Positions 24,893 through 33,555 of a stretch of 64,000 nucleotides of DNA are shown here, in pieces. A model generated the notes under the pieces. That model was given only the letters and a program-made list of their open reading frames with translations, was not told where the DNA came from and searched no databases. Each line of letters starts with the position of its first letter. Positions within the stretch are counted from its first letter, which is position 1. Made by a program: the position numbers and the translations under genes. Location: the NCBI RefSeq assembly GCF_007666205.1, contig NZ_VDOR01000002.1:399943-463942 (forward strand). Reading direction: 5' to 3'. The DNA is from Kocuria palustris (GTDB taxonomy: Bacteria; Actinomycetota; Actinomycetes; Actinomycetales; Micrococcaceae).

Positions 24893-25834
24893 GTGCCCTC
24901 GTACTCCGACATGCGCCTGCTGGCCGTCCACGCCCACCCCGACGACGAGTCCTCGAAGGGCGCGGCCACCATGGCCCACTACCGCCGCCTCGGCGTCGAT
25001 GTCATGGTCGTCACCTGCACGGGCGGCGAGAGCGGCTCGATCCTGAACTCGGCCATGGAGTCCGTGCCCCACGCCCGCCGGGATCTGGCGGGCTACCGCC
25101 GCCAGGAGATGGCGCGGGCGGCCGAGGCGCTCGACGTCCGCCACCGCTGGCTCGGCTTCGCGGACTCCGGCCTGCCCGAGGGCGATCCGCTGCCGCCGCT
25201 TCCGGAGGCCTGCTTCGCGCTCCAGCCGATCGACCGCGCCGCCGCCCCGCTCGTGCGGCTCGTGCGAGAGTTCCGCCCGCACGTGATCCTCACCTACGAC
25301 GAGAACGGCGGCTATCCCCACCCGGACCACATCCAGGCCCACAACGTGGCCATGCGCGCATGGCAGAAGGCCGGGGACCCCGAGCACATGCCGGAGCTCG
25401 GGGAGCCGTGGGAGCCGCTCAAGCTCTACTACGACCGCGCCTTCGACCTGGCCCGACTCGAGGCGCTGCATCACGCGCTCGAGGAGAAGGGGCTGGAGTC
25501 GCCGTTCGCGGAGCGGATCGCCCGCCGGCTCGAGGCCCGCGACACCGAGGGCAACGACTCGGCACCGAACGAGCACGTGACGACCACCAAGGTCCACTGC
25601 GCCGAGTGCTTCGGCGTGCGCGACGACGCCCTGCGCGCCCATGCCACCCAGGTCTCCCCGGAGTCCTGGTTCTTCGCGATGTCCGCCGAGGACCAGGCCG
25701 CCGCGTGGCCGTGGGAGGACTACGTCCGCGCCGAGACGCGGGTCGAGGCCGAGCTGCCGGAGACCTGCGTCTTCGCCGGCATCGTCGACGAGGTCCACCC
25801 GGACCCCGAGGACGCCCCGACCTGGCAGATCTGA
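24893..25834 (+). CDS. mca: Mycothiol S-conjugate amidase
   Basis: Cleaves mycothiol conjugates of electrophiles, releasing mercapturic acids for export, so it is a detoxification enzyme of mycothiol-making actinomycetes. 313 residues with the LmbE/PIG-L zinc motifs 'HAHPDDES' (about residue 15) and 'HPDHIQAHN' (about 143). 'TCTGGESGS' and the length near 300 fit Mca rather than MshB. GTG start at 24893. The small membrane protein follows after 73 nt. Confidence 0.94.
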   Translation: MPSYSDMRLLAVHAHPDDESSKGAATMAHYRRLGVDVMVVTCTGGESGSILNSAMESVPHARRDLAGYRRQEMARAAEALDVRHRWLGFADSGLPEGDPLPPLPEACFALQPIDRAAAPLVRLVREFRPHVILTYDENGGYPHPDHIQAHNVAMRAWQKAGDPEHMPELGEPWEPLKLYYDRAFDLARLEALHHALEEKGLESPFAERIARRLEARDTEGNDSAPNEHVTTTKVHCAECFGVRDDALRAHATQVSPESWFFAMSAEDQAAAWPWEDYVRAETRVEAELPETCVFAGIVDEVHPDPEDAPTWQI

Positions 25835-25907
25835 GCCGGCCCGCACCGGGCCGGACCGACGCCGCAGACGCCCCGCACAGCCTCCGAGAGACGAGATCGC
25901 CGCCGCC

Positions 25908-26333
25908 ATGATCAGCCTGCCGCTGCAGAACTACTCCGATGCCACCGACCCGAACCAGCTGCGCCCCGGCCTGGAGGCGGAGCAGGTCAGCCCCGGGCTG
26001 ATCGGGTTCCTCATCACCTTCGTCATGGTCGCGGTCGTCGTGGCCCTGATCGTCGACATGGTGCGGCGACAGCGCCGGCTGCGCTATCGGGCCGACTACG
26101 CCCGTCGCCGCGAGCAGGAGCAGGCCGCAGAGCCGTCCGAGGAGCAGGCGGCGGGCCGCGGCGGCTCGGACGGCGGCTCGAGGACGACCGGCTCGACGGC
26201 TGCCGGCGCACCCGGCGGCGCGGTCGACGAGACGACCGTCCGAGCCGAGGACCGCGCGCCGACCGGCCGCCGGACGCGGCGCACCGGGCGGGAGGAAGGC
26301 CCGGAGCACGAGGCGCCCGGGCCGCGGGGCTGA
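25908..26333 (+). CDS. Small single-pass membrane protein next to mca
   Basis: 141 residues: a short N-terminus, one TM helix (about 30-50), a basic stretch 'RRQRRLRYRADYARRREQE', then a Ser/Gly/Ala/Glu-rich disordered tail. No domain recognised. Rv1083 occupies the same position after mca. Start at the ATG at 25908. Confidence 0.75.
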   Translation: MISLPLQNYSDATDPNQLRPGLEAEQVSPGLIGFLITFVMVAVVVALIVDMVRRQRRLRYRADYARRREQEQAAEPSEEQAAGRGGSDGGSRTTGSTAAGAPGGAVDETTVRAEDRAPTGRRTRRTGREEGPEHEAPGPRG

Positions 26334-26362
26334 CGGCTCGCCGACCGTCGGGGCAGCGGTGC

Positions 26363-27139
26363 TCAGGCCCCGGCGGGCATCGCGAGCATGATCGCGATGT
26401 AGTGGCACACGAAGCCGATCACGGTGCAGCTGTGGAAGACCTCGTGGAAGCCGAAGTGCAGCGGCGCGAGGGCGGGGCGCCGGAGCGCATAGACCACGGC
26501 CCCTCCGATGTAGGCGGCGCCGCCGACGGCCAGCATGACGGTGGCCCCCGGGCTCACGGGCCAGAAGACCGGGAGGTAGGCCACCGCGATGCAGCCCATG
26601 ACGATGTACAGGGGCGTGTAGAGCCAGCGGGGTGCGCCCATCCAGATCAGGCGGAACGCGATCAGCCCGGCGGCGCAGCCCCAGATGATGATCAGCAGGG
26701 CCGTCGGCTCCTCGAGCAGGGCCAGGGCCAGGGGCGTGTACGTCCCGGCGATCAGCAGGGCGATGTTGCAGTGGTCGAAGCGGCGCAGGAAGCTCGTGAA
26801 CCGCGGCGACCAGTAGCTGCGGTGGTAGATCCCGGAGACGCCGAACAGCAGCAGGCCGGTTGCCCCGTAGACCGCGCAGGCGATGCGCAGCTCCGGGCTC
26901 GGGGCGGCCAGCATCGCGATCAGCCCCAGGACGAACACGACCGGCGTGAAGGCGGCGTGGATCCAGCCGCGCAGCAGCGGCTTGCGCGGCACCGGGGGAT
27001 GCTTCTCGGTGGCGCCGAAGCGGGCGAGCAGCCGCGAGCGCGCCACGGCGCCGCCGACGGTCGGATGCTGCTCGAGCGCCCTCCTGCTCCGAGCGGGGTC
27101 GCGCCGCTGCTGCCGTGCATCCGCCGTGTGAGGTGACAT
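26363..27139 (-). CDS. Hemolysin III / PAQR family membrane protein
   Basis: 258 residues with seven predicted TM helices. Conserved family residues are visible: 'GIYHRSYW', 'RRFDHCNIALLIAGTYTPLAL' and the C-terminal 'GFHEVFHSCTVIGFVCHY', whose His residues form the PAQR metal site. Despite the name, the physiological role in bacteria is unclear. ATG at 27139. Divergent from the prenyltransferase, as in mycobacteria (Rv1085c/Rv1086). Confidence 0.92.
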   Translation of the reverse strand: MSPHTADARQQRRDPARSRRALEQHPTVGGAVARSRLLARFGATEKHPPVPRKPLLRGWIHAAFTPVVFVLGLIAMLAAPSPELRIACAVYGATGLLLFGVSGIYHRSYWSPRFTSFLRRFDHCNIALLIAGTYTPLALALLEEPTALLIIIWGCAAGLIAFRLIWMGAPRWLYTPLYIVMGCIAVAYLPVFWPVSPGATVMLAVGGAAYIGGAVVYALRRPALAPLHFGFHEVFHSCTVIGFVCHYIAIMLAMPAGA

Positions 27140-27466
27140 GGTGCCTCTCGAGAGGGGTCCGGGGCCCGGATGGCCGCTGCCGCGGGCCGCGGCGGGCACG
27201 GCTGCGGCCCGCGGCGAGCGCACCGGCCGGACGACGGCCTCGGCCCCTTCGATCGTAGCCGAGGACCTCGGGGCGCTGCCCCGGCCGGCCGCCCACCGCG
27301 GCGCAGCGCGCCCGGCACGTCGCCGACGTCGCGGCGCCGCCCGAGCACCAGGGCGGGGGACCCGCGATACATTTGCCGGAAGCCGTCCTGCGCCGCCTGC
27401 GCGCCCGCAGGACCGTCGGGACCGGGACCCCGGCCCGGACAGGACCGCGAGATGGAGGGGGACCGC
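27140..27466. promoter_or_regulatory. Divergent intergenic region, hemolysin III / cis-prenyltransferase
   Basis: 327 bp without a convincing gene. A minus-strand -10 TACGAT (27252-27257) suits the hemolysin III gene. A plus-strand TACATT (27368-27373) suits the prenyltransferase with a leader of about 85 nt ending in GGAGGGG. I see nothing else; short frames through it lack coding character. Confidence 0.5.
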
Positions 27467-28228
27467 GTGCCCAGGACCCGCCCGCTGTACCGCCTCTACG
27501 AGCAGCGGCTCGCGGCGGAGCTGCCGCCCGAGCGGCTCCCGGGCCATGTGGGGGTCCTCGTCGACGGCAACCGCCGCTGGGCCGTCCAGTCCGGCGGCTC
27601 GACGGCCGACGGCCACCGGGCGGGGGCCGAGAAGATCATCGAGTTCCTCGGCTGGTGCCGCGACCTGCGGATCCCCCACGTCACGCTCTACGTGCTGTCC
27701 ACCGAGAACCTCAAGCGCCCGGCCGAGGAGCTGGGCCCCCTGCTGGAGATCATCGCGGAGCTGATGCGCTCGCTGAGCGTGCAGAGCCCGGGGCAGGTCC
27801 AGGCGGTCGGCGCGCTCGAGATGCTGCCCCCCGAGCTGCGCGAGTCGATCCGCGAGCTCGAGCAGGCCACGTCCGGCAACGACGGCCCCCACCTGAACAT
27901 CGCGGTCGGCTACGGAGGCCGTCAGGAGATCGTGGACGCCGTCCGGGAGATCTTCACCGGGGCCCTCGAACGGGGAGAGGACATCCCCCGGCTCGTGCGG
28001 GAGCTGAGCGTCGAGGACATCTCGCAGCATCTCTACACGCGGGGCCAGCCCGATCCCGACCTCCTGATCCGGACCTCGGGGGAGCAGCGGCTCTCGGGAT
28101 TCCTCATGTGGCAGTCGGCGTACTCGGAGTACCACTTCTGCGAGGCCCTGTGGCCGGACTTCCGCTACGTGGACTTCCTGCGGGCGCTGCGGGACTACGC
28201 GAACCGCAAGCGCCGCTTCGGCGGCTGA
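27467..28228 (+). CDS. cis-Prenyltransferase (short-chain Z-isoprenyl diphosphate synthase type)
   Basis: Extends allylic diphosphates with isopentenyl diphosphate in cis. 253 residues: substrate-binding 'VDGNRRWA' with catalytic D33, 'LYVLSTENLKRP', and the C-terminal 'PDPDLLIRTSGEQRLSGFLMWQSAYSE'-type block (RTSGE-x-R-LSGF-x-W). The N-terminus 'PLYRLYEQRL' resembles Rv1086, a Z,E-farnesyl diphosphate synthase, so the short-chain product is more likely than undecaprenyl; this needs enzyme data. The GTG at 27467 has GGAGGGG 6-7 nt upstream, better than the ATG at 27452. Confidence 0.9.
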   Translation: MPRTRPLYRLYEQRLAAELPPERLPGHVGVLVDGNRRWAVQSGGSTADGHRAGAEKIIEFLGWCRDLRIPHVTLYVLSTENLKRPAEELGPLLEIIAELMRSLSVQSPGQVQAVGALEMLPPELRESIRELEQATSGNDGPHLNIAVGYGGRQEIVDAVREIFTGALERGEDIPRLVRELSVEDISQHLYTRGQPDPDLLIRTSGEQRLSGFLMWQSAYSEYHFCEALWPDFRYVDFLRALRDYANRKRRFGG

Positions 28229-28392
28229 GCCGCCCGCCCCCTGACGGGGATCGGGCGGAGCGGGAATGACACCACTGCAATTCAGTTCGTGTTCATGTCC
28301 GCGGGGCTCGGGGGAGCCTCTCCTGTGCCAGGTTGGGGACAGGCGGCCCGCGGCACCCGCCGGGCCGCTGCCGAGCCAGGAGGATGAGCGCG

Positions 28393-29847
28393 ATGACGAC
28401 GACCACCACCCCGCAGACCGGTGTCGCGGACCGGGGGAGCTCAGCGAGCGGACCGGAGCGGGGCGGCGGCTCCGGGCCGGTCGCCTCCCGCGGCGTCCCG
28501 GCCGCGCAGCCGGGCGCGCAGCCGGGCGCGGCGCTGACCCCGCCGCGGGCCGGCGTGCGCTGCTATGTCGTGGACACCTCGGTCCTGCTCTCGGACCCCC
28601 GGGCCCTGCTGCGCTTCGCGGAGCACGACGTGGTCCTTCCGGTCATCGTGGTCACCGAGCTCGAGGCCAAGCGCCACGACCCGGAGCTGGGCTACTTCGC
28701 CCGCAAGTCCCTGCGGCTGCTGGACCAGCTGCGCGTGGAGCACGGCGGCCTGGACCGCCCCCTCCCGCTGGGCGAGGACGGCGGGCGGCTGATGATCGAG
28801 CTGAACCACGTCAGCGACACGGTCCTGCCGCTGAGCTTCCGGCTCAAGGACAACGACTCCCGCATCCTCGCGGTCGCCAAGAACCTGGCCGACGAGGGGC
28901 ACGACGCCTGCGTGGTCTCCAAGGACCTGCCCATGCGCGTCAAGGCCTCGGCGCTGGGCCTGGCCGCCGACGAGTACCGGGGCGAGTGGATCGGCGGCGC
29001 CGAGGGCGAGTGGTCGGGCGTCGTCGAGCTCGACGTCGACGACGCCCTCGTGGGGCGCCTCTACGCCGATGAGGCCGTGCGGATCCCGGAGGCGCAGTCC
29101 CTGCCGGCCGGGACCGGGCTCGTCCTGCACTCCCACCGCGGCAGCGCCCTGGCCCGGGTCCGCGCGGACGGGACCTCCCGGGTCATCCGCGGGGACCGGG
29201 AGGTCTTCGGGCTCACGGGCCGCTCCGCCGAGCAGCGGATGGCCATCGACCTGCTGCTGGATCCGGAGGTCGGCATCGTCTCGCTCGGCGGGCGCGCCGG
29301 GACCGGCAAGTCGGCGCTGGCGCTGTGCGCCGGCCTGGAGGCGGTGCTCGAGCGCCAGGAGCATCGCCGGATCATCGTGTTCCGGCCGCTGCATGCGGTC
29401 GGCGGCCAGGAGCTGGGCTACCTCCCCGGCACCGAGGACGAGAAGATGAGCCCGTGGGGCCAGGCGGTCTACGACACGCTGGGCGCCGTGGTCTCGGACA
29501 ACGCCATGGCCGAGATCGCGTCGCGGGGGCTCATCGAGGTCCTTCCGCTGACGCACATCCGCGGCCGGTCCCTGCACGACTGCTGGGTCGTGGTCGACGA
29601 GGCGCAGTCGCTCGAGAAGAACGTGCTGCTCACGGTGCTCTCCCGCATCGGGCAGAACTCGAAGGTTGTGCTCACCCACGACGTCGCCCAGCGGGACAAC
29701 CTGCGGGTCGGGCGCCACGACGGCATCGCCGCCGTCGTCGAGGCGCTCAAGGGCCACGAGCTGTTCGGCCACGTCACGCTCACCCGCTCGGAGCGCTCGC
29801 CGATCGCGGCGCTGGTGACCGAGGTGCTCGAGCGCGCCGAGGTCTGA
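28393..29847 (+). CDS. PIN-PhoH2 fusion ATPase
   Basis: 484 residues. An Ala/Gly-rich lead is followed by a PIN-type RNase domain (about 58-185; '[12 protein letters not shown]' gives the first acidic residue and '[13 protein letters not shown]' later ones). The PhoH RecA-like ATPase has Walker A 'GRAGTGKS' (K306) and Walker B 'VVVDEAQ' (D402/E403). PhoH2 proteins couple RNA unwinding and cleavage and can be encoded with an antitoxin. AGGAGG 9 nt before the ATG at 28393 sets the start. No antitoxin-sized gene is evident in the 164 bp upstream. Confidence 0.93.
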   Translation: MTTTTTPQTGVADRGSSASGPERGGGSGPVASRGVPAAQPGAQPGAALTPPRAGVRCYVVDTSVLLSDPRALLRFAEHDVVLPVIVVTELEAKRHDPELGYFARKSLRLLDQLRVEHGGLDRPLPLGEDGGRLMIELNHVSDTVLPLSFRLKDNDSRILAVAKNLADEGHDACVVSKDLPMRVKASALGLAADEYRGEWIGGAEGEWSGVVELDVDDALVGRLYADEAVRIPEAQSLPAGTGLVLHSHRGSALARVRADGTSRVIRGDREVFGLTGRSAEQRMAIDLLLDPEVGIVSLGGRAGTGKSALALCAGLEAVLERQEHRRIIVFRPLHAVGGQELGYLPGTEDEKMSPWGQAVYDTLGAVVSDNAMAEIASRGLIEVLPLTHIRGRSLHDCWVVVDEAQSLEKNVLLTVLSRIGQNSKVVLTHDVAQRDNLRVGRHDGIAAVVEALKGHELFGHVTLTRSERSPIAALVTEVLERAEV

Positions 29848-29856
29848 GCGCGGGGC

Positions 29857-31296
29857 TCAGCTCCGGGCGCCGTCCTGCACCGCGTCCCGCTCGGCGCAGC
29901 GCGCCGCGCGGGGGCGCAGGGCGAGCCAGGCCCCGGCCAGGATCGAGGCGAGGATCGGGACGGTGCCCAGGCGCTCGAGAGCCGGCGGGCCGTTGAAGAC
30001 GACTCCGGCACCGTGATCGCCCAGGTACTCCGCGGCCATGACCGAGGGGTTGTCGCCGAAGGCCACGACGAGCACGAGCCCCAGCAGCGCCGAGACCGCC
30101 CACTCCCATCCCGGCGCCTCCCGGGGCCGCTCGGGCACCAGGGCCAGCAGGAGGGGCAGGACCCAGACCCAGTGGTGCTCCCAGGAGATCGGGGAGATCA
30201 GCAGCATCACGAGCGCGCCCAGGACCGTCGCCGAGAACCGGTCGCCGGCCCGCGCGGTGCGCCGGATGCCCAGTCCGCCGAGCACGATGATCGCGACGAC
30301 CAGCACGAGCCACAGCGGCGAGGCGAGGGACTCGGGCACGCCCCACATCTGCACGAGCCCGTTGAGCGACTGGTTGCCGATGCGGCCGTCGTCGCCCACG
30401 CGGCCCGTGGACCACAGCTGGACGGTGAAGTAGTCGAGCACCTCGCGGGGCAGGACCAGCGCGGCGCCCAGGATCGACACGGCCACGCCGACGAGCATGC
30501 CCAGGATCGTGCGCCACTGTCCCTGCACGAGGGGGACCAGCCCCATGGCCGCGGGAGTCACCTTGATCCCGGAGGCCAGGCCCGTGAGGAAGCCCGTTCC
30601 GGTGCCGCCGGCCCGCCGCCGGCCGAGATCGGCCAGGATCAGCACTGCCAGCAGGAGGTTGATCTGCCCGAAGACGTAGGTGAACCACACCGGATACAGC
30701 TCCCACGCCAGCCCGAGCACGGCCGCGTAGCCCAGCAGGGTGGGGACGGGACGGATGAGGAACCAGCGGCGGGAGAACGGGGCCAGGCGCAGGGCGACGC
30801 CGGCGAAGGCCAGCAGCAGCACGCCGTTGGCGATCCGCATGGCGGACCAGGCCTGCTCGAGCCCCATCCCGCCCAGGGGGTAGAACAGCAGGGCCGCGGC
30901 CGGCGGGTAGGTGAAGGGCAGCTCCAGCGCTCCGGCCTCGACGAGGCTCGGGGCGTAGAGGTCGTCCGCCTCCGGGTTCAGGCCGTGCAGCACCTGGGCC
31001 GCGCGCCAGTAGACCTTCATGTCCAGGCCGGCGCTGTCCTGCTGGCCGTAGGCGAAGACCAGGAACAGAGCGCCGAGCACGACGAGGCCGCCCCACATGA
31101 GCAGGCGGGTGCTCGTGGGCACGGCCCGCCGGGCCGCCTCCTCGCGCTCGGCCTCCCGGGCCAGGCCGTCGCGCAGCTCGGGGCGCAGCCAGCGCTGCCC
31201 GGGCCGCGGGGCGGTGCCCGTCGCGCCCGCCGCCGGGGACGCTCCGGGGGTCTCGTCGGGAAGGGCGGAGGCGGCGGAGGATCCGGCAGGGGGCAT
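29857..31296 (-). CDS. GT87/DUF2029 polyprenyl-phosphate mannosyltransferase-like membrane protein
   Basis: 479 residues: a polar N-terminus of about 65, then some ten TM helices. A GT-C type loop follows the first helix ('GLDMKVYWRAAQVLHGLNPE', with the catalytic-type Asp and Tyr), then 'LPFTYPPAAALLF' and 'SGIKVTPAAMGLVPL', both characteristic of GT87. Such enzymes add mannose from polyprenyl-phosphate-mannose to lipids or glycans outside the membrane. The acceptor is unknown. The stop is 9 bp from the PhoH stop (convergent). Confidence 0.88.
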   Translation of the reverse strand: MPPAGSSAASALPDETPGASPAAGATGTAPRPGQRWLRPELRDGLAREAEREEAARRAVPTSTRLLMWGGLVVLGALFLVFAYGQQDSAGLDMKVYWRAAQVLHGLNPEADDLYAPSLVEAGALELPFTYPPAAALLFYPLGGMGLEQAWSAMRIANGVLLLAFAGVALRLAPFSRRWFLIRPVPTLLGYAAVLGLAWELYPVWFTYVFGQINLLLAVLILADLGRRRAGGTGTGFLTGLASGIKVTPAAMGLVPLVQGQWRTILGMLVGVAVSILGAALVLPREVLDYFTVQLWSTGRVGDDGRIGNQSLNGLVQMWGVPESLASPLWLVLVVAIIVLGGLGIRRTARAGDRFSATVLGALVMLLISPISWEHHWVWVLPLLLALVPERPREAPGWEWAVSALLGLVLVVAFGDNPSVMAAEYLGDHGAGVVFNGPPALERLGTVPILASILAGAWLALRPRAARCAERDAVQDGARS

Positions 31297-31367
31297 GGGC
31301 GGCGGCTTTCGACGGGAGCTCCGGCGCGGGGCCGAGGACTGGGAGGCGGGCGGGGCGGACTGGGGGC

Positions 31368-32129
31368 TCAGCCCCCGACCGTCCACGGTAGGTGCTCGGA
31401 GACGTCCGTCAGCCGGAAGGACACGGGGGTGAACAGGTCGTCGTTGAGGTAGTCGTCGACCGCCTCGATGCGCAGCCGATGGCCGGTCCCGCGCTGCGGG
31501 CCCTCGAGGACCTCCGAGCGGGTGCAGATGCCGGTGCGCTCGTCGATGCGCACCCTCGTCGCGGCCGGTGCGAGCGGGTGCCCGGGCTCCACCGGGCGGT
31601 AGCCCACGAGCGGGCGGGCGACGGCCTCGCGCACGGCCCGGCCGTCCTCGTCGACCGAGGAGGTGATCCCGCTGAGCGCGGCCGGAGCGCGCTCGGCGAG
31701 GTAGAGCGGCTGCGGGGCGTCGCCGGCGAGCTCTACGGGGTCCAGGACGGCCTGCCAGCGGCCGCCGCCGAAGACGGGGTCCCCGTAGGCCGCCTCGGGG
31801 CGGCGCTCCACGAGCCCGAAGCGGGTGTAGACGGGGCTGACCAGGCGCGGGGGCACGAGCCAGGAGACGGGCCGGGAGGAGACGTAGAAGTCGTCGCGGG
31901 AGCGGGTGAGATCCGTGGCGGTGTACAGCGCCGAGCCGTCGAGGGACTCCACGCGCAGGTCCTCCGGCCTGCGGATCCAGCAGCGCACGGGGGCGGTCTC
32001 CGGGCCGATCCACTGCAGCGTGAAGCGCACCGTCTCCCACCGCCATGGAGAGGACCGGCACAGCGCGGCGAACTCCGCGGGGTCGGTGGCCGGGGCCTGG
32101 CGGGGCCGGCCGTGCGATGACGCGCTCAT
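31368..32129 (-). CDS. Conserved-looking hypothetical protein
   Basis: 253 residues, soluble, no signal peptide. Recurrent 'W' and 'RPxxLRVESLDG' features and a C-terminal 'DYLNDDLFTPVSFRLTDVSEHLPW' segment read as a folded beta-rich protein, but I do not recognise the family. Codon use matches neighbours. The start at 32129 is 6 nt after TACCAT. It is divergent from the prepilin peptidase gene. Confidence 0.8.
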   Translation of the reverse strand: MSASSHGRPRQAPATDPAEFAALCRSSPWRWETVRFTLQWIGPETAPVRCWIRRPEDLRVESLDGSALYTATDLTRSRDDFYVSSRPVSWLVPPRLVSPVYTRFGLVERRPEAAYGDPVFGGGRWQAVLDPVELAGDAPQPLYLAERAPAALSGITSSVDEDGRAVREAVARPLVGYRPVEPGHPLAPAATRVRIDERTGICTRSEVLEGPQRGTGHRLRIEAVDDYLNDDLFTPVSFRLTDVSEHLPWTVGG

Positions 32130-32135
32130 GCCGCC

Positions 32136-32141
32136 ATGGTA
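32136..32141 (-). promoter_or_regulatory. -10 element, leaderless hypothetical gene
   Basis: TACCAT on the minus strand with 6 nt to the ATG at 32129. Confidence 0.55.
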
Positions 32142-32207
32142 GGGGGACGCGACGTCGCCGCTGTCCACACAGGCGCGGTCGTCGTCCCGCCGGGGCCGGT
32201 CCTGGGC

Positions 32208-32213
32208 TAGCTT
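32208..32213 (+). promoter_or_regulatory. -10 element, leaderless prepilin peptidase mRNA
   Basis: TAGCTT with 6 nt to the ATG at 32220. Confidence 0.6.
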
Positions 32214-32219
32214 CCCCTC

Positions 32220-32729
32220 ATGGGGGAGATCCTGGGACGGGGACTCGAGGCGGGGACGGCGGGGTGGGCCGCGGCCATGCTCGTGCTGCTCACCCTCGGG
32301 ACGCTGGCGGTCATCGGCGCCTGGCTCGTCGTCGTGGACCTGCGGGACCACCGGCTGCCCGGCGACGTCGTGCGCACGGTGTGGGCCGCCAGCGCGCTCG
32401 CCCTGTCGGGGGCGGCCCTGCTGGCGGATCAGCCGCAGCGCATCCCGGGCATGGTCCTGGGCTCGATCGCCCTGTGGGCGCTGTACTGGCTGCTGCGCCG
32501 CGGCTCCGGAGGAGCCCTCGGGCGCGGCGACGTCCGGCTGGCCGGGCTCGTGGGCACCGTCCTGGGCTTCGACTCCGCGTGGCACGTCCTGTGGGGCACC
32601 GCGCTGGCCTTCGCCCTCGGCGGCGCGGCCGCGATCGTCGTGCTGATCCGCGGCGGCGAGCTGCAGACGCGGATCCCCTTCGGCCCGCCCATGATCGGGG
32701 GAGCGGCCGCGGCGCTGGCTCTGCTCTGA
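32220..32729 (+). CDS. A24-family prepilin peptidase, short form
   Basis: 169 residues with about five TM helices. The two aspartates of the GxGD-type aspartyl protease are present: D40 in 'VVVDLRDHRLP' and D104 in 'GRGDVRLAG'. It lacks the N-terminal methyltransferase domain, like TadV/CpaA peptidases of Flp pili. No pilin or Tad genes are nearby, so its substrate is elsewhere. A SAF/CpaB-like gene lies 20 kb upstream. Confidence 0.88.
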   Translation: MGEILGRGLEAGTAGWAAAMLVLLTLGTLAVIGAWLVVVDLRDHRLPGDVVRTVWAASALALSGAALLADQPQRIPGMVLGSIALWALYWLLRRGSGGALGRGDVRLAGLVGTVLGFDSAWHVLWGTALAFALGGAAAIVVLIRGGELQTRIPFGPPMIGGAAAALALL

Positions 32730-32861
32730 TGCGCCGCCGGCCGCACGCCGACGGCGTCGGTGCCGCCCCAGCCGCCCCCGGTCGCCCGGGGCGCGGCCAC
32801 GCGGGACCGGACCGCTCTGTGACAGGCTGGAGGCCCCTGCGGAAGCTGCGAGGAGGCGCCC

Positions 32862-33380
32862 ATGACCACGCCCGAGTACATCCTGTCCCTGCGCGAGCGG
32901 ATCGGCCACGACCTGCTCTGGCTGCCCGGGGCGACCGCCGTGGTGCTCCACGAGGGCCGGATCCTGCTGGGGCGGCGCTCGGACAACGGGAACTGGGCGC
33001 CCATCACCGGCATCGTCGACCCCGGCGAGGAGCCTGCGGCCACCGCGGTGCGCGAATGCGAGGAGGAGGCCGGGGTGGTCTGCGAGGTCGAGGGCCTGGC
33101 CGCGGTGAAGGCAGGGGGAGAGGTCGTGTTCCCCAACGGCGATCGCTGCCGCTTCCTGGACCACACGTTCCGGTGCCGCTACGTCAGTGGCACGGCGCGG
33201 GTCAACGACGACGAGTCCACGGAGATGGCCTGGTTCGATCTCGAGGACATGCCGTCCCTGCGCCCCGATCTCCTGCGGCGCGTTCGGGCCGCCCTTGATT
33301 TCGACGGCACCACGCAGTTCTCCACCGATCCCGGGCCGTCGCAGGACCCCACGGGCGCGCACGAGCCGCCCCGCTCCTGA
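32862..33380 (+). CDS. NUDIX hydrolase
   Basis: 172 residues with a complete Nudix box, 'GIVDPGEEPAATAVRECEEE' followed by AGV, around residues 50-72. The lead-in 'WLPGATAVVLHEGRILLGRR' is common among actinobacterial members. Substrate not predictable; nucleotide diphosphate derivatives are likely. GAGGAGG precedes the ATG at 32862. Confidence 0.92.
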   Translation: MTTPEYILSLRERIGHDLLWLPGATAVVLHEGRILLGRRSDNGNWAPITGIVDPGEEPAATAVRECEEEAGVVCEVEGLAAVKAGGEVVFPNGDRCRFLDHTFRCRYVSGTARVNDDESTEMAWFDLEDMPSLRPDLLRRVRAALDFDGTTQFSTDPGPSQDPTGAHEPPRS

Positions 33381-33439
33381 CCGGGGGCGGCCCGGGGGCC
33401 GGCTCGCGGCGGGCGACGGCACCCGCCCCGCCTGCGACC

Positions 33440-33515
33440 GGCCGATTCCGCACCGCTTCTGCATCGAGAGGCCGAATCCTCACCGTTTCAGCGCTGAATC
33501 GGTGAGGATTCGGCC
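33440..33515. repeat. Three copies of a 23-bp element, two forming a near-perfect palindrome
   Basis: Copy A (33440-33462) and copy B (33470-33492) are direct imperfect repeats 30 bp apart, both reading GGCCGA-TCC-CACCG-TTC-GC. Copy C (33493-33515) is the inverse of B. B and C form a 46-bp palindrome with only one T/T mismatch pair. It lies between the convergent NUDIX and poxB genes, so it could terminate both, or be a protein-binding or REP-like element. Confidence 0.8.
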
Positions 33516-33555
33516 GGTCGAGGCGCGCGGCGGCATCGGCACCGCCCGCGTCGGG

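Noticed and set aside
28393..29847. A PhoAT-PhoH2-like toxin-antitoxin pair.
   Set aside because: PhoH2 is present, but the 164-bp upstream region holds no convincing antitoxin gene.
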